Assembly (NCBI RefSeq): GCF_000281045.1
Contig: NW_008246108.1
Coordinates: 193,369-222,889, forward strand
Source of the DNA: Saprolegnia diclina VS20
Lineage: Eukaryota > Oomycota > Saprolegniomycetes > Saprolegniales > Saprolegniaceae
Length of the DNA: 29,521 nt
Reading direction: 5' to 3'
Each line of letters opens with the position of its first letter. Position 1 is the stretch's first letter. Made by a program: the position numbers and the translations under genes. The notes beneath the pieces are model-generated. The model made no database searches, was not told the DNA's origin, and saw only the letters and a program-made list of their open reading frames with translations. Positions 18,559-27,383 of this stretch are shown here, in pieces.

Positions 18559-19472
18559 ATGACCGTCTACCTCGTGACGGGCGGCAACCGAGTACGTCGA
18601 CGACGGCTCCCGTGCGACGACTAAGGCAACGGCGTAGGGCATCGGCTACGACACAGTGCGCCTGCTCTCCGAGCGCGACCCAGCTGGCACGGTGCTGCTC
18701 GGGTGCCGGTGCGCCGATGCTGGCGCCGACGCGATTGCCCGCATGCAAGTCGAAAACCCGGCGTGCACCTACAGCAACATTGCCACGGTTCTTATTGACG
18801 TGACGAGCGCGGCGTCCATCTTGGCGGCCGTCGCCGACGTCGAGGCCAAGCACGGGCACCTCGACGTCCTCATCAACAACGCTGGCATCCTCGGCTGCCC
18901 CGAAGAAGGTGGGCCCGAGATGTGCTTTCGTGTCAACGTCTTTGGCGTCTACAACACAACCGAGGCGTTCTCGCCCATCATGGTATCTCCTTTCTTATTG
19001 TCACATGTCCGCTAACACTGATTTATAGCCAGGGCAGGCCAAGGTCATTGTGCTCTCGACAGAGATGGTCGCCTGGACCTGCTACGAAATGCCGTCCGCG
19101 CTGCAAGCGCTCTTCTTGTCCGATGAAGACATGACGATCGAGCGTGTCAAGCAGCTGTGCGACGACTGGCTCCATGGCGACGGTGCGGCCTACGCGTGGC
19201 CACCGCCGTCAACGACGTATGGCCCATACGTCATCTCCAATGCCCTTAGCATGGCCATGATGCGGACGTGGGCCCGCGGGCATCGAAAAGGGGTCCATAC
19301 CGTCCTTGTCTGCCCCGGGAATTGCTCCACCGACATGACGCACTACCACGGATGTCGGACGTCGACGCAAGGCGCCGAGAGCGTTCTGTATCCTATCTTC
19401 CACGCCACCGAGAATGGCGGCTTGTACTTTAACGGTGTGCCACTGGCCTTGTGTGCACCGCGCCCTCACTAA
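18559..19472 (+). CDS. SDR paralogue with Asn in place of the catalytic Lys
   Basis: Exons 18559-18591, 18638-18982 and 19029-19472 give 273 residues; introns of 46 bases each, at the same positions and phase as in the 9603 gene. The cofactor motif TGGNRGIG (7-14) is split by intron 1. NNAG lies at 91-94, Ser136 at the active-site strand, CPGNC near the C-terminus. The active-site Tyr193 is present, but the position four residues on is Asn197 (YVISN, codon AAT), where SDRs need Lys. Cofactor binding looks kept; normal proton relay would be impaired. So it may be a non-catalytic or altered SDR. All reading frames are otherwise intact, which argues against simple decay. It sits between family B copies 2 and 3. 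Confidence 0.85.
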
Positions 19473-19828
19473 TCTTTGTTGAATCGTATAAGTATTTCGA
19501 GTGCATTGTGCGTCTCGTCGGCGACTTGAACGGCCAACGCATCGGGCACCATGCACGCAGGCATTAAACGCTGACCGAAGAAACGCCAAAGCGCTCAGGT
19601 CGATGCTAGTTTCGTGAGAGTGAAAGGCGCATGCGTTGCTGAGGGTAGAGCCGAGCCGAACCTGTCTCGAACGATCATGCCTTGGACCGTCGTCACTCAC
19701 CAGTACTGAAGTTGACGCCGATGTCAGCGCCTCAGCCACATGTCCGACCTAAAAATGGTCCCACTCCTTTTCACGGTCGCCCGACAAGGCAGGAAGTGGT
19801 TGTATCCCATGAGACGTCGCGGGTTCGA

Positions 19829-20165
19829 TGTTGAAGTGGGTCGTCTATTAAAATAGATACGTAAATCTACGCTAAATAAAATTGTCGAACCTTCTTCGTT
19901 GTGCAGGCGCTGGTGATGATCTTGATCTAGGCCGGCGGAGGCAGGAGCGCGATCCGCGGGACAAGGTGCTGGCGCGGCCACTCGTGTTGAGCGAGGAGCC
20001 GGAGAAGGCGACGTAGAGCCATCTGTCCTGGGGTTTGAACGAGGCTGTGGTGCAAATGCATTTGAGCGACACGCGCCGCTTTGACGGCAATCGTCCATGG
20101 GCTTGGCAGTGGGAGGTCGGCGCGAAAGACGCGATAATTGCGGACGCGCCAGACGTTGAACCAGA
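19829..20165. repeat. Dispersed repeat, copy 3
   Basis: Longest copy, about 337 bases, from TGTTGAAGTGGG to GTTGAACCAGA. It is near-identical to copy 2 over 19940-20007. Conserved blocks are: dyad at 19844-19857, CGCTAAATAAA, the GATCTAGGC block shared with copy 1, the GC-rich core, and the CATGGGCTTGG block. A minus-strand frame ends Asp-Asn-Phe-Ile-stop at the CTAAATAAA block. Another minus-strand frame stays open through the core in copies 2 and 3. Confidence 0.8.
19844..19857. repeat. Perfect dyad TCTATT-aa-AATAGA
   Basis: Six-base perfect arms in repeat copy 3. It is equivalent to the copy 1 dyad with the innermost pair changed from C/G to T/A on both sides. Confidence 0.65.
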
Positions 20166-20320
20166 CGCAGGCGCGGAGCTACACTCGACGTCGTTGTGGA
20201 GATCGTATATGTCTTGACCGAGACCTTATCGTGACAACAATGGAGGCGCCATTTATGCTTCAAATTTCCTCGTGTGTTTTTCAACCGTCCCAAAACGGCC
20301 GCCTTTCTTCAAAGCCTGGG

Positions 20321-22147
20321 ATGACGCGCATCGCGGTGTGTAGCCACCCAGTACGACGCCACACCGTTCGTATGAACCGCGTGGGGCTTGCGCTGAGTGT
20401 TGTATCGCTGCTCAACATCGCCTCGATGGTGCGTCCTCCTTTGCAGCCGCTGACTTGAACGCAAACCGCGTAGCCCATGAAGGCGTACATTTCCGAGTAC
20501 CTTCCGTGGCGCGCGCCGCCCACTGTCCCCGACACGTACGCCAACTACTCGGACTTTAATGCGCAAAAGCTCGCGTTCAACGGCGCCTTGTACAACAACG
20601 AGACGCTCTCTCGGGGCGCCACGTACTTGACGGATACAGTCCACGACATCCAGGTGATGCGGTACGTGCTCTTTCCCGCGCTTGTGGCGCCGATCTCGCG
20701 CGACAACTGCCTCTCGCAGTTCCTTGTCGGCCTCCCGGGCTTGGTATTCTTTACGCCAGCGCAAATGGACTATCTTTGCCACCTCGTGGAAGCCACGAAT
20801 GCGACGACGCCCGTCGGTGTTGAGAGCGGCTCGTGCTTTCGCAATACGCAGCTGACGCTCGAGATCGGGACGATTTGTCTCTGGGTGACGCGCGGCGATG
20901 CGGTCTACGGCAGCAACGACTCGTTGGCGCTCACGTATTCGTTCGTGTACAATGCACCGCGCTATTGCACGTGGCTCTGGTGCAAGTTTGCCTACCGCGT
21001 CTTCACGACCGGCATCGTGATTCGTCGCCTATGGTCACAGTACTATCGACATATTGTACATCTGCGACAGCGCCTTGTCCTTGAGAGCCATGTCGCGACG
21101 CCGAGACGCGACCGCTGGCGCTACGAGCTCGTCTTGGGCGACCCGACAGCGATCATTCTGTTGGATGCGTGGGTCGCGCTGGCGTTCGTGGTCGACATTT
21201 GGCTCAGCACGGCCAACGTCGGTATCGCAGTTCTTCGCGCCTCCCAGAACAGCGACATCGTCGTCAACCTCCTCAACATCTTGTATCTCTCCCGTACGGT
21301 AGGATTGTGTCTAGTGTCCCAATACGGTATCCACTTGATATTTGTAGTGTAGGTGTGGTTTGGTTACTTTGGTCTGTGCATGACCGCGCACCTTCTCCGG
21401 CGCTACGAAGCACAGCACCTCTTTGACGAAGTCGATCCGACCATGGTGGCGATCGGGGTCACGGTCTTTGGCCCGCTCATCTCATGGCTCAGCGGCAACT
21501 GGGCGCCGCTGGCGTCCGTATACCACTGGCTCTTCTCGGTGCTCGTGCCGTACGAGCAGAAGAGCGAGAAGGACGAGATCTTTCTTGCGTGCGTCTTTTA
21601 TACCTTTTGCATAGCGAGCCTGCCGGTCGGCTATGGCTTTGTCGCTGCGTCTGTGCGTCATCGTGCGTTTCCCATGTTGAAATATTGCAAAATTGGCGTC
21701 GGGCCTCGACTGCGCGCGATCGACTATAGCAGTTATGTGTACAACACGGTCAAGAACCGACTGCTTCTGAGCCTTGTGCGGTCGTTTCGCGATCCATCGG
21801 CGATGCCGAGCCGAGGCGGGTCCATCTACGAGCTCTTTCGACGCAACGCCAACTACAAGACCAGTGCAACACTCAGTCTCTGCGGTGCCGACTGCTACCT
21901 CCTTTGCTACGACGGCGACGACGTGCTCACCGAGAAGCTTCGGCTGAGTCTCCTCAGCAGCTTATCGCAGAACGGTCGCACTACGTTGATTGCCGAGTCG
22001 CGCACGGCGTCGCCGTATATCTTCAACGCGCTCGAGATGCAGCTACCGGACGTCTTGCGCAGCCGCAGTTCCAAAGTGCGGGTGCAAGGTGAAGTCGCGT
22101 TTGTCGCGATACAGCGCCCTCTGGCACCGTCGCCATGGTGTCTTTAA
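20321..22147 (+). CDS. Family B polytopic membrane protein, copy 3
   Basis: Three exons: 20321-20428, 20474-21298 and 21353-22147, giving 575 residues; introns of 45 and 54 bases. The first segment is VGLALSVVSLLNIASM. The ectodomain has NYS, NET, NAT and NDS sites. Further hydrophobic segments include YRVFTTGIVI, AIILLDAWVALAFVVDIWL, VWFGYFGLCMTAHLL, TMVAIGVTVFGPLISWL and IFLACVFYTFCIASLPVGYG. The family motif is RYELVLGDPTAIILLD. The tail has SLCGADCYLLCY and ends in WCL. Unlike copies 1 and 2, the third intron is absent: the frame runs straight from YGFVAASVRH through about 14 extra codons into the conserved IDYSSYVYN. An ATG at 20240 is an alternative start. Function unknown. Confidence 0.83.
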
Positions 22148-22320
22148 ACAAAAATCGTAAGAATTCTGGTGGGGCTAGGACTCTCGCAGGCTACGTGCTG
22201 CGGATCAACCCACGATCTACTCCTTGAACAAAGAATTGTGATTTAAGCAAGGCCATAACCTTTACTGACGCCGTGAATCAAGGTAGAAAGATACCAAGTG
22301 AGCGCGTTAGTTGTTAGCGA

Positions 22321-23337
22321 CTAGACGGCTTGGTGCTGCGCATGACGACGCATAAAGTCGCTGCAGGTTGTCCGCAACGCTGACGCCGATGTCAAGTACT
22401 TGTCCATCGTCGACTGGTCGAGAAACTTGAGTAAATTTGGCTGCCGCCGTTCGTCGTCAAGGGTCTCGATGACGTGCGTTCGCTGCAGTTGATTCCAGCC
22501 ACAATCAATGCTCTTCAGCATCAACTCCATTCGTTTGGCAAGCACTTGCAGCAGATCGGAGAGCTTTTCATCCACTGCAGCCGGTCGACCATACGTCGTG
22601 ATGCGCGCCCCCGCATCGGCCGGCGGCGCTCCAAACGCCAGAAGGGACTCGTCATTCGACGTTGTTGCGCACCCGATCGAACGGGTGTTGGGCGTCGACG
22701 CCTGAAAGGCCATGCGTCGGCTCAAGTCCGTGGCGTTCTGCATGGCCAGCTCCAAGTGCTTGGTCGTCTTGGCGAGCGCGGAGGCGACCGTGTGCATGAT
22801 GGTTGTGCCGTGTTCGTAGACTGAGAGCAAGAGGAGTTGAGCGTCGTTGATGCGCCCGCTTTGCAGTGCGTCCTCAAAGGCCTCGAGGAGTGGTAGCGCT
22901 GCCACGCACCAGTAGTAGACTTCCCGAGACGCTTTTTCGTAGCCGTCGCGGGCGTTGAGCGACTGCGTCACGATGGCACCGAGGAGCACAGCGCCGTTGC
23001 GAGGGCAATTGAGCACGAAGTGGTCGAGGAAGCCGAGGAGTTTGTCGAAGAATTCCCGAGGCGTAGCTGCGTCGTCGAGGTACTGGTCGTAGATGAGAAT
23101 GCCATCGCCCAGCTTGCGCAGCGCTGGAGCTCCGCTCTTGCTGCACCCGAGCTTAATTCTTTCATTTGCTAGGACGACCGTGGGCAGCTCGGCTTGGAGC
23201 TTCTCCAACGCTTGTGTGTCCGACGAAATGTTGGGCGTCTTGGGGCCGCGAAAGCAGCAGAAGCACTTGCGCACAGCATGTAGTAGTGCAAGAGCCCACA
23301 TCCGTAGCCTCGCCCATAACTCGGTCCATACCTTCAT
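22321..23337 (-). CDS. Family A protein, subfamily A1
   Basis: Start at 23337 gives 338 residues, chosen because a core-promoter match lies just upstream; an ATG at 23382 would add 15. The N-terminus is hydrophobic and basic (RMWALALLHAVRKCFCCF, about 12-29), a possible membrane-association or palmitoylation region with three Cys. The family domain follows: GILIYDQYLDDAATPREFF (79-97), CPRNG (111-115), DGYEKASREVYYWCVAALPLL with Trp-Cys at 143-144. Helical to the end (FMRRH near the C-terminus). It is very close to the 8340 gene. It converges with family B copy 3 (173 bases between stops) and is divergent from TNPO3. Function unknown. Confidence 0.83.
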   Translation of the reverse strand: MKVWTELWARLRMWALALLHAVRKCFCCFRGPKTPNISSDTQALEKLQAELPTVVLANERIKLGCSKSGAPALRKLGDGILIYDQYLDDAATPREFFDKLLGFLDHFVLNCPRNGAVLLGAIVTQSLNARDGYEKASREVYYWCVAALPLLEAFEDALQSGRINDAQLLLLSVYEHGTTIMHTVASALAKTTKHLELAMQNATDLSRRMAFQASTPNTRSIGCATTSNDESLLAFGAPPADAGARITTYGRPAAVDEKLSDLLQVLAKRMELMLKSIDCGWNQLQRTHVIETLDDERRQPNLLKFLDQSTMDKYLTSASALRTTCSDFMRRHAQHQAV

Positions 23338-23342
23338 TTGTC

Positions 23343-23358
23343 CAATTTGAAAATGAAG
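23343..23358 (-). promoter_or_regulatory. Core promoter of the 23337 gene
   Basis: On the minus strand it reads CTTCATTTTCAAATTG, with TCATTTTCAAATT matching the oomycete Inr/FPR core. It ends five bases before the ATG at 23337 and therefore favours that start over 23382. Confidence 0.5.
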
Positions 23359-23382
23359 GCCAAGGTCGCAGGGAACGAGCAT

Positions 23383-23856
23383 GATACTTTGTGTCTTGTG
23401 GAGCAGTATTTGATTAGCCAAGGAGCTTGATATACCATGTATCCAGTTGTTTTATCAAAGGCGATCTCTTCCCCTGTTTATGGTGGTGCATTCATCATTG
23501 CTGGTCGGAGCCTGCGGAAGCCACTTTCAGCGAGTCTGCAGTTTTCAACAAGCTCTACTGTATGCAGGCGGCGACACGTTTCCGACAATGGATTGGACAA
23601 AATGAACAGAAAAGCCAAACAAAGGCAACGACAAAACCTGACACGACCATACAAACGCTATGGTTTTTTATAAATTAAATTTAATTCATGGTATAACCCC
23701 CTCTGATTGGTCGAAAAGCCATTGCATTTCCGGCCGCCCGTCGAATTAAATGCAAAAATGCATGTTCTATACATATATTGAGGTTCAATAAAAATGCGGA
23801 ATAAAAATGCGCTTGTCGCCAGTGTTTTGCCCTCCATTTGCATCCCTGGAAGCAGC
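23383..23856. other. Divergent intergenic region upstream of TNPO3
   Basis: Bases 23600-23810 are AT-rich, unusual for the window, and include an inverted AATTAAATTTAATT near 23674-23687 and two AATAAAAATGCG copies at 23787-23811. A CTCCATTTGC at about 23832-23841 is a weak Inr-like match for TNPO3. No gene is seen. Confidence 0.5.
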
Positions 23857-26800
23857 ATGAGCAGCATGGAAGAGGGAGTCGTCCAGGCCGTCGAGGCCAT
23901 GTACGCGTCCGGGTCGCCGGCGGACCACCGCGCGGCCGCCGACGAGTTCCTCCGCAAGTTCCAGCGCGACGATGCCGCCTTCGCCACGTGCTACGCGCTT
24001 CTCTCGCGACCGACGATCCCGTCCATGCGCCTCTCGGTGCACTACGTCCACGCCTTCTGCGCGCAGACCATCTCGCACATGACGCTGCTGGCGGCCGAGC
24101 GCGACAGCCTCACGGCGCTCTTCGGACTCCACCGCGAGCGCGATATCGTGCGCCTCCTCGGAACCGCGCTCGTCCGCAACATGGAGTCGTCGCAGGGCCT
24201 CGACTGGCTCATGCTCGGCGCGTGGGACGACGACGTGCGCCTCTCGCTGCTCACGCTCGCAGCGAAAGACGGGATCGCCTACAGCGAAGCGCCCAAGGTC
24301 ATTGTCTGGCTCGGGAAGGCCAACGTTGCCTCCGCCGACGCGCTCCGCTGCCTCGCCGAGTGGATCAACATGCTTGACGATACCACGCGGGATCCCGGTA
24401 CACGCATGCGCCTCCATCTCTCTCTTTCTCATGTAACATGGCTACGTAGAACTCGTCGTGCCCAACCCGGTGGCGAACGCAGCGCTGCAAGTCCTCCGCA
24501 ACGGCATGGACGACAACACCGAGATCTTTGACGCGGCCGTCGACGTTGTCATCGAGATCATCCGTGCGTTTCCGTCTGCGGAGCGTGACATGCGCGTCAT
24601 CCAGTGGCTTCTCCCGCAGCTCATGGGGCTCAAGCCGCTCTTCGCCGAGGCGGCTTCTTACGGTACATGCCTCGACCCTTCCTCGCTGCGTCCTAAATTG
24701 TGTGGCAATAGACAACACCGACTGCTGTATTGGCCTCACACGCATCTTTACCGAGATGGCCGAGATGTACTTGAACTTGATTTTGAGCGAGTCGCCGATG
24801 AACCAAACCGCGGTCGTCGACATGCTGCTCGACTGCATGGCCTACCCGGACGCAGAGAGTACGTGGCTATCGCGGTCCGGCGACCTCCAGCTGACGTCGG
24901 TCGTAGTCGCCGAGATCACGATGCCGTTCTGGTTTGTCTTCTGCGACGCGCTCATCTCGTCGCGCGACCCGACTACGAAAGCCCGTCTTCTGGCGACGTT
25001 TACGCCCAGCCTCACGCGCCTCTCGCTCATTTGTACTGTACAATATTGTCTGCTGGTCGATAGACAATATGGACTAGGCATGCAAAACATGTGCTTTCGC
25101 GATGGCTTCCGCGAGCTGCCGATTGACAAGAAGCAAGATTTCAAGAACTTTCGCGCCGATGTAAGTTCGATTTGTTTGTTTTGTATCAAGGTATCAAGTG
25201 TGCCCATTGTAGCTTGGCGACATTCTGCGTGACTGCTGCCACCTCCTCGGCGCCGAACTCGTGCTCCAACACTGCGTGCAGGGTCTGCAAACCATCTTCC
25301 AGTCCCAGGTACCAGATCTGGTACGAATATGGTGCTCAGAACGTATGGTGTAGGAGTCGCCCGAGCGTCAGTGGGAAGCGATTGAAGCCCATTTGTACAG
25401 CTTTCGCTCGATTGCGCGCAAGGTCGAGCTCCAGATCCAGTCGCGCTCCAGTACGTTTTGGTTCCAGAATCCAGATTCTAATGCAATTCGGGTTCTAGAC
25501 TTTGACGAGACGCCGCTGCACAGCATCTTTTCGTACCTCCCGCAGTTCCCAGACCACCCCGCGATCAAGTACACGTCGTGCCTCATCATCTCTCGGTACG
25601 CACGTCCCAAGTTCAAAAAAAAGTTATATAACTTTTTTTATAGCTACGCCGAGTGGCTCGGCTCGAGTGCGACCAGCTACCTCCCGTCGATGCTGCAGTT
25701 TATCGACGCGACGATCCAGCAGTGTCTGAACCGCAAAGACTATCAAGAATGGTATCTCGTCGAGCTCGTCGATAGTCTTTGAGAATGTGAGATAGGCAAG
25801 TGCCCACGGCCGTCAGCGCGGGTCTGCGCTCGCTGTGCATTGACTGCTGGAAGCACGTCGGTCGCGACCTTATCGAATACTACGTGCGCCTCCAGGCGAG
25901 CGACGCGCTCCTCGTCGAAGACCAAGTCATTTTGCTCGAGGTGCTTACTATCCTACCTTATCGCAAAGGTCGCATTGGCGTTTAGGGTATCTGCAAGGGC
26001 GTGTCGATTGGCGACCGCCAGCTCATGGTGCCGGCGATGCAGACGCTGGTGACGCCGATCGCGCAGCACATGACTGAGATTTTTGCGCGCGGTACGCGTT
26101 TTTGAGATGCCGATTCGACATTGACGTTGAGTTTCAGATCATCCGTCGGCGAATGGGATTCTCAAGGATCTCCTGCGGCTCATGTGCATCTACGACCACA
26201 TTACGGTCTCGGTCGTCGACCCGAACGCGACGCACCCGCTCGTTGCGCTCACCGAACAACTGTTTCCGCTCTTCCAGCAGGTAGGTTTGCTGCATATGTC
26301 AATGTATCAATCTATCGACCTGCAGACGCTGCGCGTGTACGGGCACAACGCCGAGGTCGTCGAGCGCAGCTGCCGCTGCTTCAAACGCATGCTTCGCGTG
26401 CCGCAGATGAAGGTCGTCGTGCCGACGCTGGCCGAGCTCCTCGTGACGCACTTTGACGCGCATCCGCAGTCGTCGTACCTCTACTGCGCGAGCATGATCC
26501 TCAAGCACTTTGCGTCCGACGCCGACTGTGCGCCGATCTTCGAGCAGCTTCTATTGGCGCTGAGCCGCAAGACGTTCAGCGTGCTTCAGGTATGCCCCAG
26601 TGCGCGCACCTGGGATGCACAGTGTGGCTGTAGGAGTCGTCGCACGCCATGGTCGACAACCCGGACATTGTCGAAGAGTTCTTTTACCTCCTTGAGCGCT
26701 ACTTGCGCTGCTTGCCGCTGCAGACGGTGCCGCTGCTGCCGAGCGTCTTTCAGGTGCGCGAACGCCACGTTCACAGTCCGTATTCGATCGAACGACTGTA

Positions 26801-27337
26801 GTGTGCGCTGGCGGGACTGGCCATGCAGCACAACGACGCCAACAAGGGCGTGCTGAGCTGCCTCCAGCTCCTTCTGCAGCAAATGGCCTTGGTGCACACG
26901 GACCCGACCTTCCAGCCCTACTACGTACAATATTGTCTATCGGTTTCTCCCAACAAAAAATTGATAGACGACCGTCGACGAGTGCCTCCGGACGCAAGGC
27001 CACCTCCTCGTGCACGCGCTCTTGCGCGGTGTTATGGGGCACCTCTCGGGGTCGCGTGTCGACGCCGACCACGGGTCGTGCGCCGGCGTCCTCCTCTGCA
27101 TTGCGCAACTCCACGGCAACCTCTTCCAGGTAACGTTTTTCGAAACTTTCAAGGTATCAACCCGGATAGGAATGGGTCACGAGTGTGCTCGGCGCGATGG
27201 AGACCGGCCCCAAGCTCAAATCGGACGAAAAGCAAAAGTTCCTCGAGACGCTTCTCTCGGCGACGGACGAAAGCACGTTCCGCCGCACGATTCGCCACTT
27301 CTCCAAGCTCTGCAAGCAGTGCAACGTATACGTCTAA
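23857..27337 (+). CDS. TNPO3: Transportin-3 / transportin-SR-like nuclear import receptor, 17 exons
   Basis: Exons start at 23857, 24450, 24712, 24907, 25078, 25213, 25354, 25499, 25644, 25796, 25986, 26138, 26326, 26634, 26802, 26968 and 27170, and end at 24397, 24662, 24858, 25032, 25160, 25308, 25450, 25595, 25751, 25940, 26091, 26280, 26589, 26753, 26924, 27129 and 27337. Together they encode 912 residues, against about 923 in human TNPO3. Introns are 40-52 bases. Landmarks matching the family are VVQAVEAMY at the N-terminus, AEITMPFWF (human VVEISFNFW), HPAIKYTSCLIISR, VERSCRCFKRMLR (human VERCCRCLRFAVR), SSYLYCASMILKHF, and a C-terminal RHFSKLCK. Role: HEAT-repeat karyopherin that binds RanGTP and imports SR splicing factors. 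ATG 23857 is chosen over 23794 because homology starts there. Confidence 0.93.
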
Positions 27338-27383
27338 GCCACCATCGTCCACGCGATTATACAAGGACTACGCTACGTTTTGG

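Larger units (their letters stand above)
19473..20320. other. Intergenic with repeat copy 3
   Basis: Bases 19473-19828 are the 3' flank of the SDR gene, with no gene seen. Repeat copy 3 covers 19829-20165. Bases 20166-20320 are the 5' flank of family B copy 3, with an in-frame upstream ATG at 20240 that could extend that protein. Confidence 0.55.

Noticed and set aside
20138-20458. 106-codon plus-strand frame extending family B copy 3 upstream
   Set aside because: The upstream part runs through the dispersed repeat. Similarity to copies 1 and 2 begins only near 20321, so the shorter start is used.
23785-24432. 215-codon minus-strand open frame
   Set aside because: Shadow of TNPO3 exon 1 and intron 1; composition is Arg/Glu/Val-heavy and no homology is seen.
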